DNA from: Sinorhizobium alkalisoli
GTDB taxonomy: Bacteria; Pseudomonadota; Alphaproteobacteria; Rhizobiales; Rhizobiaceae
NCBI RefSeq assembly: GCF_008932245.1
Contig: NZ_CP034910.1
Location: 1,674,001-1,738,000, forward strand
Direction: 5' to 3'
Length of the DNA: 64,000 bases
The notes beneath the pieces are model-generated. The model worked only from the letters and a program-made list of their open reading frames with translations, had not been told where the DNA came from and did no database searches. Position numbers and translations under genes: made by a program. Of this stretch, positions 54,601 to 64,000 are shown piece after piece. Position 1 is the first letter of the stretch. Every line of letters begins with the position of its first letter.

Positions 54601-57111
54601 GTCGGCACGGAAAGGCTGATCGCGACAAAGTCGGCGACGATTGCCGGGGCGGGTGGCGAGGTGGACCTGCCGGTCACCGCCGAATGGGGTGCAGGCGCCT
54701 ATGTCACCGCGACCCTCTATCGGCCGGGCGATGCTCAGGAAAGCCGGATGCCGATGCGCGCAATCGGCATCAAGTGGCTCGCCGTCGATCCGGCCGGGCG
54801 CAAGCTCGCAGTCAGCCTCGACACGCCCGAGAAGGCGATGCCGCGCCGGCCGCTCGGTATCGGCCTCAAGGTCGAAGGTGCCGGCGCCGGGGAAGACGCC
54901 TATGTCACGGTCGCCGCCGTCGACGTCGGCATTCTCAATCTCACGCGCTACGAGACGCCCGATCCCGATGGCTGGTATTTCGGCCAGAGGCGGCTCGGCC
55001 TGGAAATCCGCGATTTCTACGGCCGGCTGATCGACGGATCCCTTGGCGCGACCGGACGACTGCGCACCGGCGGCGACGGCGGACAAATGGCGCTGCAGGC
55101 GAGTCCACCCACTGAAAAGCTCGTCGCTTTCTTCTCCGGACCGGTGAAACTCGATGCGGATGGCAGGGCAGACGTCAGCTTCGACATTCCGCAGTTCAAC
55201 GGTACCGCGCGTGTCATGGCCGTCGCCTGGACGAAGGCCGGCGTCGGGCACGCGTCAACGGACGTAGTGATCCGCGACCCGGTGGTCGTGACTGCCAGCC
55301 TGCCGAAATTCCTTGCACCCGGAGACCGGGCGGAACTCAGACTCGACGTCGCCAATACGGACGGACTGCCCGGCGATTATCAGTTGCAGGTGGCGACAAA
55401 CGGACCGCTCACCGTCGAGCAGCTGACAGCCGACACCCTCCGGCTCGAGGCCGGAGGCCGATCCACCCTCACCCTGCCGATCGAGGGCCAATATCCAGGC
55501 GAGGGCCTTGTCACGGTGGCGCTCAAGGACGCTGCAGGCCAATCGCTCGAACAGGTTCTGCATGTTCCGGTTCGCCCGGCTGCGTTACCCGTCGCCCAGC
55601 GGCAGGTGGTGTCGATCGCCGCCGGCAGCAGCTTGACCATAGACGATCAGCTGCTCGCAGACAGCGTGCTGCAGGGCGCCTCCGTCAGCCTCAATGTGAC
55701 CCGCTCGGCTACTTTCGACATCCCTGCGCTCCTAATGACGCTCGACCGCTACCCCTATGGCTGCGCCGAGCAGACCACGAGCCGCGCCCTGCCGCTCCTC
55801 TATTTGAGCGAGCTTTCGAAACAGTCCGGCCTCCCTGAGGACGAAGGCGTGGGCAAGCGCGTTCAGGAAGCAATATACCGGGTGTTGTCCTATCAGTCCT
55901 CTTCGGGGAGCTTCGGGCTGTGGGGTCCGGGTTACGGCGACCTGTGGCTCGACGCTTATGTCACCGACTTCTTGACCCGCGCGCGCGAGCAGAAATACGA
56001 AGTCCCCGAGCAGGCGATGGTTCAGGCGCTGGAAAACCTGCAGAACGCCTTGAGCTACGAGACCAATGTCCAGGAGCGTGGAAACGAGATCGCCTATGCC
56101 CTCTATGTGCTTGCGCGCAACCGCAAGGCAGCGATCAGCGATCTGCGCTATTACGCCGACACGATGCTGAACGACTTCCCGACGCCGCTTGCCAAGGCCC
56201 ATATCGCCGCGGCGCTTGCGCTCTATGGCGATGCCCAGCGCTCGCAGGACATCTTCGCGGCGGCCGTCAACATGTCGACTGGCCTCATCAATGTCAGCCT
56301 CGCCCGCTCGGACTACGGCTCCTCATTGCGCGACGATGCTGCGGTGCTGGCGCTTGCGGCCGAAAGCCGGCCAGTCCCGCCGATCATTCCCGAGCTTTCG
56401 AGGATCGTCGCCAGAAAATGGCAAGAGGCGAAATATACCAGCACGCAGGAGCAGACCTGGATGCTGCTCGCCGCGCGCGCCATCGAGGGCGGCGACGAAG
56501 ACATGCGGTTGGAAGTGAACGGCGCCCAACGCTCCGGCAGCTATGCCGCCCGCATCGGCGGAGATGCCCTGATGACCCATCCGGTGGTGATCCGAAACAA
56601 TGGATCCGATGCCGTTTCCGCCGTGGTGACGACCGTGGCGGCCCCCGCCCAACCGCTTTCGGCGGGCGGCGACGGCTTCTCCATCGAGCGAACCTATTAC
56701 ACGCTCGACGGGGCGGAGGCGAATGTCAGCGAGGCTCGGCAGAACGAGCGCTACGTGGCCGTGCTCAAAGTCACCGAAAGCAATGCGTGGCCGTCGCGCG
56801 TGCTGATCACCGACCTGCTGCCGGCCGGATTCGAGATCGACAATCCGAGCCTCGTCGACAGCGCGCAGCTTTCGAACTTTGAGTGGATCGGCGCGGTGGA
56901 AGCCGCCCATACGGAGTTCCGCAGCGACCGCTTCTTGGCGGCCTTTGATCGCGCGGCCGGTGACAATCGGGAAATCACGCTTGCCTATGTCGTACGCGCC
57001 GTGACGCCCGGTATCTATGACCACCCCGCCGCAAGCGTCGAGGACATGTATCGACCACAATTCTCGGCGCGCACGGCGACCGGTCGCATGGAGGTTCTGG
57101 CAGCCCGGTAG
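51658..57111 (+). CDS. Bacterial alpha-2-macroglobulin with N-terminal PAN domain
   Basis: A very large periplasmic protein of 1817 residues. A Sec signal peptide (MSVRAFLGLSTLLLALVSLGTPAAAA) is followed by a Cys-rich PAN/apple-like domain (about 28-100: LDECQSACIADRSCRAFTYN). Macroglobulin and bait-region domains come next, then the thioester Cys1369 in YPYGCAEQTTSRALPLLYL and the C-terminal receptor-like domain. In proteobacteria these trap invading proteases and work with PbpC to guard the cell wall. The ATG at 51658 has GGGAGG upstream. It lies eight bases before pbpC. Confidence 0.93.
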   Translation: MSVRAFLGLSTLLLALVSLGTPAAAAETEREIEIVNDADYFGFDLRTEQNVSLDECQSACIADRSCRAFTYNPKAKWCFLKSDFNQLNAFQGAIAGKILETASGERDIGAPPRLSFVSDDLLRQAREVKAGLALTDDQLGFGVNGLIETARGELTAGNFMGALKAFRGALAISPDDAQLWLETARAANRFTGGMDLASEAALAALNGYQLTRTTESRADALAVLAQALENLQNYRAALGAYKASLELVQAKTVETAYLDLRARQGFRVTGHTIDADSASPRACVQFSEQLLKNGPDYASFVTLDGTTPKAVEAKGSEICVEGLAHGKRYKLALRTGLPSAVDEIIETPVSLDIYVKDRAPMVRFTGDSFVLPSTARRGIPIVSVNTESANLKLYRIGDRSIASLLAGSQFLVQLDGYSADRIAADNGELVWQGSIDVETDLNREVVTSLPVDEVLPERKPGVYVLTAVSATGLTQEWDARATQWFIVSDIGVSTFAGTDGLSVFVRSLASAKPLAGVELQLVARNNEVLGTAVTDADGRAAFDAGLIRGTASMVPAVITARKGDGDYVFLDMTRAGFDLSDRGVTGRPAPGAIDIFAWTERGIYRAGETVHAAALARDVDAQAIEDLPLTFVFLRPDGVEDRRLVSNGGKLGGHTLDLPLTENAMRGTWTMQIFTDPKGSAMGEKQFLVDDFVPDRTEFDLTSDAREIELGTPIEVAVDGRFLYGAPAAGLTLEGEVSVKPTRESEAFKGYFFGFADEETGEEARAPIEGLEPLDADGRAVFDVDLGEVPATTQLLNAKVTVRMREGGGRAIERSLTLPVRPQGAMIGIMPEFTGDLAENSVGKFHVIAVGPDGAKIAMPGLLWRLFSVERNYQWYREGTAWKYEPIISTKQVANGTLDATENGGEISVPVGWGRYRLEIEAAAVDGPASSVEFDAGWYVEAASTETPDGLEIALDKENYAIGETAKLKVSPRFAGELLVTVGTERLIATKSATIAGAGGEVDLPVTAEWGAGAYVTATLYRPGDAQESRMPMRAIGIKWLAVDPAGRKLAVSLDTPEKAMPRRPLGIGLKVEGAGAGEDAYVTVAAVDVGILNLTRYETPDPDGWYFGQRRLGLEIRDFYGRLIDGSLGATGRLRTGGDGGQMALQASPPTEKLVAFFSGPVKLDADGRADVSFDIPQFNGTARVMAVAWTKAGVGHASTDVVIRDPVVVTASLPKFLAPGDRAELRLDVANTDGLPGDYQLQVATNGPLTVEQLTADTLRLEAGGRSTLTLPIEGQYPGEGLVTVALKDAAGQSLEQVLHVPVRPAALPVAQRQVVSIAAGSSLTIDDQLLADSVLQGASVSLNVTRSATFDIPALLMTLDRYPYGCAEQTTSRALPLLYLSELSKQSGLPEDEGVGKRVQEAIYRVLSYQSSSGSFGLWGPGYGDLWLDAYVTDFLTRAREQKYEVPEQAMVQALENLQNALSYETNVQERGNEIAYALYVLARNRKAAISDLRYYADTMLNDFPTPLAKAHIAAALALYGDAQRSQDIFAAAVNMSTGLINVSLARSDYGSSLRDDAAVLALAAESRPVPPIIPELSRIVARKWQEAKYTSTQEQTWMLLAARAIEGGDEDMRLEVNGAQRSGSYAARIGGDALMTHPVVIRNNGSDAVSAVVTTVAAPAQPLSAGGDGFSIERTYYTLDGAEANVSEARQNERYVAVLKVTESNAWPSRVLITDLLPAGFEIDNPSLVDSAQLSNFEWIGAVEAAHTEFRSDRFLAAFDRAAGDNREITLAYVVRAVTPGIYDHPAASVEDMYRPQFSARTATGRMEVLAAR

Positions 57112-57119
57112 GAAGCGAG

Positions 57120-59288
57120 ATGTCGCTCTTGTGGAGGCACTTTGTTAGCTTGACAAGGCGGTTGCGTCGGCGATGGCGCGCGACATTCGCCATTTCGCGG
57201 CGCCCCCGACTTTTTCGAGCGCTCGCCCTGATCGTGCTGCCAAGCAGCCTCGTCGTTGCATTGGCGGTCCTCGTGCTCACCTGGGCGGACAGGGCTTTTC
57301 CACCGCCAATTGAGCAGGCTCGGGTCTTTTCGCGCGAGGTGCTCGACAAAGACGGACATTTGCTGCGCGCCTTTGCCACCAAGGACGGCCTCTGGCGGCT
57401 GAAGACCACCGTCCAGGATGTCGACCCGCGTTTCGTCGAGATGCTGATCGCCTATGAGGACCAGCGTTTTCGCGAACACCGCGGCGTCGACCTCCTGGCG
57501 CTTGGGCGGGCGGCGTTGCAATTCTTAACGAACGGCCGGATCGTATCCGGGGCCTCGACGCTCTCCATGCAGGTGGCGCGGCTGATCGAACCGCGCGAGA
57601 GCCGCACGCTTGCGGCTAAGCTCAGGCAGGTCGCCCGTGCAATCCAGATCGAGCGACGGCTCAGCAAGGATCAAATTCTCGATCTCTATCTCACCCATGC
57701 GCCCTATGGCGGCAATCTCGAGGGCGCGCGCGCGGCAAGCCTCGCCTGGTTCGGCAAGGAGCCGCGCCGGCTTTCGGTCGCCGAATCCGCGCTCCTCGTC
57801 GCCCTGCCCCAGCTTCCGGAAAAACGCCGGCCGGACCGCAACGTCGCGGCCGCTGAAGCGGCTCGCCAACGGGTGCTGACCCGCATGGCCGTCGCCAAGG
57901 TCCTTGGCGAAGGCGAGGCCGAGCGCGCCGCATCGGCGCCCCTTCCAAACCGCCGCCTCCAGCTTCCGGCCTATGCGGCGCATCTGGCCGAGGCGGCACT
58001 TCGAAAGGAACCGAAGGCACTTCGGCATCACACGACGCTTCGCCGCGACATCCAGCACGGGCTGGAAAGCGTCGCTCGCGAGGGTGCAACGAGACTGGGC
58101 CCGAAGGTCTCGGTCGCAATGGTCATGGCCGATATCCGAACCGGTGAGATCGTCGGAGAAGTCGGCTCGGCCGATTATTTCGACGCCAGTCGCTCCGGCT
58201 GGATCGACATGTCGCGGATCACGCGCTCGCCGGGCTCGACCTTGAAGCCTTTCATTTACGGACTTGCCTTCGAAGAGGGGCTGGTTGCCCAGGAAACGAT
58301 CATCGAGGACCGGCCGGCGGATTTCTTCGGCTATCGGCCGCGCAATTTCGACATGAGCTACCAGGGCGATGTCAGCATTCGCCAGGCGCTGCAGCTCTCC
58401 CTCAACGTGCCGGCAATCCGGCTCCTCGACGCCATCGGCCCTGCGCGGCTGATGGTGCGTTTCCGCAGGGCGGATGTGCGTCTCGCCCTTCCGCCAAACG
58501 AAGCACCGGGGCTCGCAATCGGCCTCGGCGGCGCCGGCATCACGCTTCGCGACCTCGTCCAGCTCTATGCGGGGCTTGCCAATCGCGGCTGGCCGGTTCG
58601 CCTCGGCGACGGCGTCGAGGGCAAGGCAGGCCTGATCGACGGCGAGCCGCTGCTGTCCAACGTCGCCGCGTGGCATGTTGCCGACATTCTCTCCGGCGTA
58701 CTGCCGCCGGCGGGCAATCGTCAACGGGGCATCGCCTATAAGACGGGCACCAGCTATGGCTATCGCGATGCCTGGTCCATCGGCTTCGACGGCCGCTACG
58801 TGCTCGGGGTTTGGGTCGGCCGGCCCGACAATGGTGCCGTGCCCGGACTAACCGGTTATGGTGCAGCGGCGCCGATCCTGTTTGCGGCCTTCGCCAAAGC
58901 CGGCATTCCGGTGACTCCGTTGCCAGACCCGCCGGCCGGCGCCCTTCGCATCTCTCAGGCCGAGCTGCCGGTCGGCCAGCGGCGCTTTTCGACAACCGCA
59001 AGCGGATTGCCTCAATCATCGATCCGGGAAGCGGCCCCAACGATTGTCTTTCCGCCGGAGGGCGCGCGGGTGGAGCTCGGCGCCAGGGCCGGCGAAACGA
59101 TCATGCCTCTCACACTGAAGCTGCAGGGCGGCCGCGCACCCTTCCGCTGGCTGGTGAATGGCCGGCCGCTGCCGGAGATGACGCGTCGGAGAGTGAGCCA
59201 GTGGAGTCCGGACGGTGGCGGCTATTCGACGCTGACCGTGATCGACTCGTTGGGACGCGCGGCCACCGTTCGCGTGTTCGTCGATTAG
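57120..59288 (+). CDS. pbpC: Penicillin-binding protein 1C
   Basis: A 722-residue class A PBP. A cytoplasmic basic segment and one membrane anchor (ALALIVLPSSLVVALAVLVLTW) precede a GT51 glycosyltransferase domain with EDQRF (from Glu113), GASTLSMQVARL and RKxxQI-like ERRLSKDQILDLYL. The transpeptidase has SPGSTLK at 370-376 (Ser373), SLN and KTGT at 541-544. The C-terminal BiPBP_C domain ends the protein. PbpC repairs peptidoglycan together with the macroglobulin encoded just upstream; the two form one operon. Confidence 0.95.
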   Translation: MSLLWRHFVSLTRRLRRRWRATFAISRRPRLFRALALIVLPSSLVVALAVLVLTWADRAFPPPIEQARVFSREVLDKDGHLLRAFATKDGLWRLKTTVQDVDPRFVEMLIAYEDQRFREHRGVDLLALGRAALQFLTNGRIVSGASTLSMQVARLIEPRESRTLAAKLRQVARAIQIERRLSKDQILDLYLTHAPYGGNLEGARAASLAWFGKEPRRLSVAESALLVALPQLPEKRRPDRNVAAAEAARQRVLTRMAVAKVLGEGEAERAASAPLPNRRLQLPAYAAHLAEAALRKEPKALRHHTTLRRDIQHGLESVAREGATRLGPKVSVAMVMADIRTGEIVGEVGSADYFDASRSGWIDMSRITRSPGSTLKPFIYGLAFEEGLVAQETIIEDRPADFFGYRPRNFDMSYQGDVSIRQALQLSLNVPAIRLLDAIGPARLMVRFRRADVRLALPPNEAPGLAIGLGGAGITLRDLVQLYAGLANRGWPVRLGDGVEGKAGLIDGEPLLSNVAAWHVADILSGVLPPAGNRQRGIAYKTGTSYGYRDAWSIGFDGRYVLGVWVGRPDNGAVPGLTGYGAAAPILFAAFAKAGIPVTPLPDPPAGALRISQAELPVGQRRFSTTASGLPQSSIREAAPTIVFPPEGARVELGARAGETIMPLTLKLQGGRAPFRWLVNGRPLPEMTRRRVSQWSPDGGGYSTLTVIDSLGRAATVRVFVD

Positions 59289-59365
59289 GCGAGCACCTAT
59301 GCCGCGCGTTTATCACACGCGCGAAGGCCGGCATGCGGTGCCGCACACCGGACCGATGATGCCCT

Positions 59366-59671
59366 TCAGGCCGACAGGATGGACTTTGGCTCGGTGCCTT
59401 GTGGCTTGCGCGCCGGCGCCGCCATGACCAGCGGCATTCCCGCTTCGAGGCAGGCGGCAATAAAGGCCTCCCGCGCCACGGCTGCGGGCGTCATGCGGTT
59501 GAGCGCCCGCCGGCAGGTGCGCACGGCCCGCTCATAGCGCTCGCCCTTGCGAAGCGGCCACTCGTTCTCGAGGAAGTCGAGCGCCTCGTAGACGGAGCCG
59601 AAAGTGCGCGTCAGGCCATTCGAAAGGCGGACGGTGAGAGGGATCGTCCAGGGAATCTCGTTGAGAAGCAT
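59366..59671 (-). CDS. DUF982-family protein
   Basis: A 101-residue soluble protein typical of Rhizobiales: IPWTIPLTVRLSNGLTRTFGSVYEALDFLENEWP, then YERAVRTCRRAL and REAFIAACLEAGM. The function is unknown. The ATG at 59671 has GGAGG; the open frame to 59692 adds seven residues without support. It is divergent from the hsp20 gene; the gap in between includes a sigma-32-like promoter. Confidence 0.85.
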   Translation of the reverse strand: MLLNEIPWTIPLTVRLSNGLTRTFGSVYEALDFLENEWPLRKGERYERAVRTCRRALNRMTPAAVAREAFIAACLEAGMPLVMAAPARKPQGTEPKSILSA

Positions 59672-59845
59672 TTTTCCTCCTTTCCACGCCATAATGGGTT
59701 GCTGCGCAACAGATATTGGGGGCCGAAAGGCAAATTCAAGAAGCTCCGGACATCGCGCAGCGCAGCGATCTGCGCCGGGTTTTCGCTAGCCCGCGAGATG
59801 CATTTTGGCAGGTCATTTTGCCCCTGCATCAGCCGCTTTCTCCCC

Positions 59846-59873
59846 CTTGAATCGCCTCCAGGACTGACTAAAT
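59846..59873 (+). promoter_or_regulatory. RpoH (sigma-32)-like promoter for hsp20
   Basis: CTTGAA (59846-59851) and CTAAAT (59868-59873) are 16 bases apart, in line with alphaproteobacterial heat-shock promoters (CTTG followed by CYTAT). Transcription from here would include the ROSE element. Confidence 0.55.
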
Positions 59874-59904
59874 CCAGTGCATGAGTTGCCTGTTAAAGGG
59901 ACTC

Positions 59905-59971
59905 GCCTGTCGAGGAGCGCCAGCCTCTTCGGCGCTTCTCGTGTCCATGTTGCTCAAGGAGGATATGGCTA
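59905..59971 (+). ncRNA. ROSE-type RNA thermometer in the hsp20 leader
   Basis: Two stems can form. The first is CGAGGAGCGCC (59911-59921) with GGCGCTTCTCG (59931-59941), with one G-U pair. The second pairs CCATGTTGCTC (59945-59955) with GAGGATATGG (59959-59968), closing over the AAGGAGG ribosome site; within it G59952 opposes G59962, like the G-G pair known from ROSE. The GUUGCU...AGGAGG arrangement is the ROSE hallmark. Confidence 0.8.
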
Positions 59972-60444
59972 TGAGGACAAGCTTCGACTTCTCACCCCTG
60001 TCGCGCTCCAGCGTCGGCTTCGATCATCTCTTCGACCTGCTGGATTCGGCAAGCCGTACGGCCCCGAACGATAACTGGCCGCCCTACGACATCATGCGCG
60101 TCGGCGAAAACGAATATCGCATCGCAATGTCCGTTGCCGGATTTGCACCGGAGGAAATCACCATCACGCATGAGCAGCAGTTGCTGACGGTCCGCGGTGA
60201 AACCGCCGGCGAGAACGACGCCGAATACCTCTACCGAGGCATTGCTACGCGCAATTTCGAGCGCCGCTTCCAGCTCGCCGACTACGTGACGGTCACCGGC
60301 GCCAAACTCGCCAACGGTTTGCTTTCGATCGATCTTGTCCGCGAGCTTCCGGAACGGATGAAGCCGCGCCGCATCGAGATCCACCAGGCCGACACACCCA
60401 CCACGACCAAGAAGCAGATCGAGGGCGAAAAGAACGCTGCGTAG
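59971..60444 (+). CDS. ibpA: Small heat-shock protein Hsp20 (IbpA type)
   Basis: A 157-residue small heat-shock protein that holds unfolding proteins. It starts MRTSFDFSPLSRSSVGFDHLFDLLD, characteristic of rhizobial class A Hsp20. The alpha-crystallin domain (about 40-130) includes EYRIAMSVAGFAPEEITI and NGLLSIDL. The ATG at 59971 is eight bases from AAGGAGG; the ATG at 59965 is too near. The protein extends to 59881 in frame but that region forms the thermometer. Confidence 0.93.
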   Translation: MRTSFDFSPLSRSSVGFDHLFDLLDSASRTAPNDNWPPYDIMRVGENEYRIAMSVAGFAPEEITITHEQQLLTVRGETAGENDAEYLYRGIATRNFERRFQLADYVTVTGAKLANGLLSIDLVRELPERMKPRRIEIHQADTPTTTKKQIEGEKNAA

Positions 60445-60517
60445 GATGGTCAGGACCAACTGCTGTCGCAGCGCGATCATTGCAACCACAAAGGGCGGGA
60501 TGGAAACCGCTGGGGGC

Positions 60518-60546
60518 TCCTTCCCGCCTCATCGGCACGGAAAGGA
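60518..60546 (+). promoter_or_regulatory. Possible thermometer-like hairpin before the second hsp20
   Basis: TCCTTCC (60518-60524) can pair with GGAAAGGA (60539-60546), the latter containing the ribosome site of the gene starting at 60555, with one bulged A. It lacks the GUUGCU core of ROSE, so the assignment is tentative. Confidence 0.35.
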
Positions 60547-60554
60547 ACTGAAAG

Positions 60555-61055
60555 ATGAATGTACGTGAACTGATCCCCTGGGGTCGCGGACAGACCCCTG
60601 CAACCTATCGCAACGAAGACCGCAACCCGTTCTTGGCACTCCACCGGGAAATGAACAGGCTGTTCGATGACGTCTTCCGCGGCCTCGATACGCGCCTTCC
60701 CCAGAGCGCGTTCTCCAGCTTTGGCGGCGGCTGGCCGAGCGTCGAGGTCACCGACGGCGAGAAGGAGATCAAGGTGACGGCGGAATTGCCCGGGCTCGAG
60801 GAGAAGGATGTCGAACTGACCCTTACCGACGACGTGCTGACCGTAAGAGGCGAAAAACGGGCCGAAACAGAAGACACCGAGCATCAGTTTTCCGAGCGCT
60901 TCTACGGCCGCTTCGAGCGCCGCATTCCGCTAGGATACGAGATCGACGAAGGCAGGGTGAGCGCGAACTTCAGGAACGGCGTCCTGACAGTCACGCTTCC
61001 CAAAAGCGAGCAAGGCCAGTCCAAGGCGAAGCGTATCGCCATCAACAGCCAGTAG
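60555..61055 (+). CDS. Small heat-shock protein Hsp20 (class C/HspC-like)
   Basis: A 166-residue alpha-crystallin protein distinct from its neighbour: [41 protein letters not shown], core domain [44 protein letters not shown], and C-terminal motif KRIAINSQ with the I-x-I that docks into the dimer groove. It follows ibpA by 110 bases and probably co-oligomerises or works beside it. Confidence 0.93.
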   Translation: MNVRELIPWGRGQTPATYRNEDRNPFLALHREMNRLFDDVFRGLDTRLPQSAFSSFGGGWPSVEVTDGEKEIKVTAELPGLEEKDVELTLTDDVLTVRGEKRAETEDTEHQFSERFYGRFERRIPLGYEIDEGRVSANFRNGVLTVTLPKSEQGQSKAKRIAINSQ

Positions 61056-61138
61056 GCGGACATGCCATGGCGTACCTGCCGGCGCCAACCCGCGCCGGCA
61101 GGCCGCTCGCCGTGCGATCAGGCCCGATTTCCAATGCA

Positions 61139-61165
61139 TTAGCACTCTTATACCAAGAGTGCTAA
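61139..61165 (+). promoter_or_regulatory. CIRCE element (HrcA operator) of groESL
   Basis: TTAGCACTC-N9-GAGTGCTAA is a perfect match to the CIRCE consensus with the canonical 9-base spacer. It lies about 185 bases upstream of groES. HrcA would repress the operon at normal temperature. Confidence 0.96.
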
Positions 61166-61350
61166 AATCCCGCTCCAGCCCTCTTGAAATCATTTCCCGG
61201 CAAAACCAGATCACTTTTGCCGAGCGCTCGCAGGAGGGCTGCCCCGCCGGATTCCTCCGGCGGACGCGTTTGCTCGGCTCTCCCGATGGATGCCGACCAG
61301 CCGTTCCCCGGGTCAGCGTGGATGGGAACCAGGAACTTGAGGAGGAAGAG

Positions 61351-61665
61351 ATGACATTCCAACCGCTCCACGATCGAATTCTTGTGCGCCGCCTATTGTC
61401 CGAAGAAAAAACCAAGGGCGGCATCATTATTCCCGATACCGCCAAGGAAAAACCGCAGGAAGGCGAAGTGATCGCCGCCGGCCCCGGCGCCCGCAACGAG
61501 CAGGGCCAGGTCGTCGCCTTGGACGTGAAGGTCGGGGACCGGGTTCTTTTCGGCAAATGGTCCGGCACGGAGATCAAGATCGACGGCGAGGACCTGCTGA
61601 TCCTGAAGGAAGCCGACGTACTTGGCGTCATCGAGGATTCGGGCACTGAACGGAAGGTCGCCTAG
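61351..61665 (+). CDS. groES: Co-chaperonin GroES
   Basis: A 104-residue cap of the GroEL folding chamber. Key parts are [15 protein letters not shown], the mobile loop [25 protein letters not shown] that contacts GroEL, and [17 protein letters not shown]. The ATG at 61351 has GAGGAGGAAGAG upstream; the frame to 61159 overlaps the leader and is not used. It is followed 95 bases later by groEL. Confidence 0.96.
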   Translation: MTFQPLHDRILVRRLLSEEKTKGGIIIPDTAKEKPQEGEVIAAGPGARNEQGQVVALDVKVGDRVLFGKWSGTEIKIDGEDLLILKEADVLGVIEDSGTERKVA

Positions 61666-61757
61666 CGCATCGGCGCAGCGTGCCCTGTGTGCCAGGAGGA
61701 ACGCCCGGCGCTGCAGGCACCGGCATCAATCGAAACTTGCAGTCTGAGAAGGAGTGA

Positions 61758-63386
<1,629 letters not shown>

Positions 63387-63402
63387 TAGCGCCTCTGCGA
63401 AC

Positions 63403-63433
63403 AGATCCTTGGCTCGCTTCGGGCCAAGGATCT
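63403..63433. terminator. Bidirectional hairpin between groEL and guanine deaminase
   Basis: AGATCCTTGGC (63403-63413) and GCCAAGGATCT (63423-63433) are perfect 11-bp arms with a 9-base loop, placed between convergent genes and touching the deaminase stop. It is followed by a T-containing but not uniform tail on the groEL strand. Confidence 0.65.
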
Positions 63434-64000
63434 TAGATTAGTTCGAGTTCCCTTTCCCGCGCGGCCACGACCCGTCCCGTCGCCCGCTTCATCGGCTTGC
63501 CCGCGACGTAGACTTCGGCGACGCAGCGGTCGTCGCCCATCGTCTGCAGAACGAAGAGCTCTTCGGCAAGTGAGGACGCGACCTGCATCCTCAGCTCCAT
63601 TGCGGATTTCGCACGGCTGTCGAGCACGACGATGTCGGCGTCCGCGCCGACATGCAGCGAACCGATTCGATGCTCCAGACCAAGCGCCTGGGCATTGCCG
63701 AGCGTCATCCTGTAGAAAGAATTGAGCGGCGAGAGCCGCTGGCCTTGCAGGTGCAATATCTTGTAGGCCTCGTCCATGGTCTCCAGCATCGAAAAGCTGG
63801 TGCCTGCACCGACATCCGTTGCTACCGCATAGCGGCCGCCGAGCCGGTCGAAGCGGTCGCGATCGAAGAGGCCGCTGCCGAGGAAGAGGTTGGAGGTCGG
63901 GCAGAAGACCCCGACGGCGCCCGCCTCGGCGAGCACGGATATTTCCCTGTCGCTCAGATAGATGCAATGGCCGAGCAATGTCTTGCGGCCAAGGAGGTCA
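63433..64000 (-). CDS. guaD: Guanine deaminase, C-terminal part (runs off the right edge)
   Basis: About 189 residues of an amidohydrolase are visible, entering at the edge as DLLGRKTLLGHCIYLSDREI, where the His after G is the zinc-ligand His of the GHC motif. It continues with GAVGVFCPTSNLFLGSGLFD and the metal Asp in YAVATDVGAGTSFSML. The C-terminal LGNAQALGLEHRIGSLHVGADADIVVLD is typical of GuaD, which converts guanine to xanthine. The start lies beyond the window; the internal TTG at 63978 is not a real start. Confidence 0.9.
   Translation of the reverse strand, partial: DLLGRKTLLGHCIYLSDREISVLAEAGAVGVFCPTSNLFLGSGLFDRDRFDRLGGRYAVATDVGAGTSFSMLETMDEAYKILHLQGQRLSPLNSFYRMTLGNAQALGLEHRIGSLHVGADADIVVLDSRAKSAMELRMQVASSLAEELFVLQTMGDDRCVAEVYVAGKPMKRATGRVVAARERELELI

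Noticed and set aside
51580..55251. A 1223-codon open frame on the minus strand
   Set aside because: It lies wholly antisense to the macroglobulin gene, has no family motifs or credible ribosome site, and is a by-product of GC-rich third positions in the real gene.
61148..61156. TTATACCAA spacer of CIRCE resembling the ATACCAAG repeat
   Set aside because: The shared bases are few and the rest of the repeat is absent; coincidence.
61183..61211. Possible RpoH promoter CTTGAAA ... CCAGAT downstream of CIRCE
   Set aside because: The -10 is a poor match; spacing alone was not enough to list it.

Overview
The window reads as part of a genome from the Rhizobiaceae, most likely Sinorhizobium/Ensifer. 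It is GC-rich and densely packed with ABC transporters and regulators. It carries a DUF982 protein and a DmeRF-type Co/Ni efflux pair, Hsp20 genes behind a ROSE-type RNA thermometer, and what looks like an accessory groESL under a perfect CIRCE operator. A large secondary replicon (chromid or megaplasmid) is plausible from this content but is inference. No rRNA, tRNA, CRISPR array, replication origin or intact insertion sequence was seen.

Layout. 1-2.0 kb: start of a probable glycosidase (edge), an SDR dehydrogenase and an RpiR regulator, on the minus strand. 2.0-7.8 kb: an NTF2/SnoaL-like protein and an MlrC-like M81 hydrolase; then a LysR regulator divergent from RidA, a class V aminotransferase and an atypical SDR. 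7.8-13.7 kb: a minus-strand carbohydrate ABC operon (Gfo/Idh dehydrogenase, two permeases, binding protein, ATPase, GNAT); it shares an RpiR-like operator motif with the regulator at 0.9-1.8 kb. 13.9-16.7 kb: an OpuB/YehWXY-type osmoprotectant importer (permease, ATPase, permease) lacking its binding protein.

16.8-34.1 kb: a roughly 17.3 kb block bracketed by two inverted copies of a ~60 bp repeat. It is devoted largely to metals: a peptide/nickel/opine-type ABC system ending in an MFS exporter (cnt-like order), a copper operon (copA, ferredoxin-type reductase, cueR, multicopper oxidase) divergent from copZ with two CueR-type promoters, decayed copper-gene fragments, a FadR/GntR regulator, and dmeF-dmeR with its operator. 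The osmoprotectant binding protein lies just outside the far repeat at 34.1-35.0 kb, as if the block had split a transporter operon.

35.4-41 kb: a DUF4126 membrane protein with a mercuric-reductase-like flavoprotein, an AHSA1/SRPBCC protein, a class III nucleotide cyclase, a dimethylargininase-like hydrolase and an OsmC protein. 40.5-45.4 kb: a deoR-deoC-ALDH16-fucU/rbsD operon for deoxyribose phosphate or related sugar catabolism. 45.5-51.5 kb: a GntR regulator divergent from a spermidine/putrescine-family ABC importer with a hydantoin/Asp-Glu racemase. 51.7-59.3 kb: a bacterial alpha-2-macroglobulin (thioester present) with its partner PbpC. 59.4-63.4 kb: a heat-shock cluster (DUF982, two Hsp20, GroES, GroEL) controlled by a sigma-32-like promoter, a ROSE element and CIRCE. 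The right edge holds the C-terminal part of guanine deaminase.

Starts were chosen by Shine-Dalgarno placement and family N-termini. Residue positions marked 'about' are estimates. Nothing was searched against a database.
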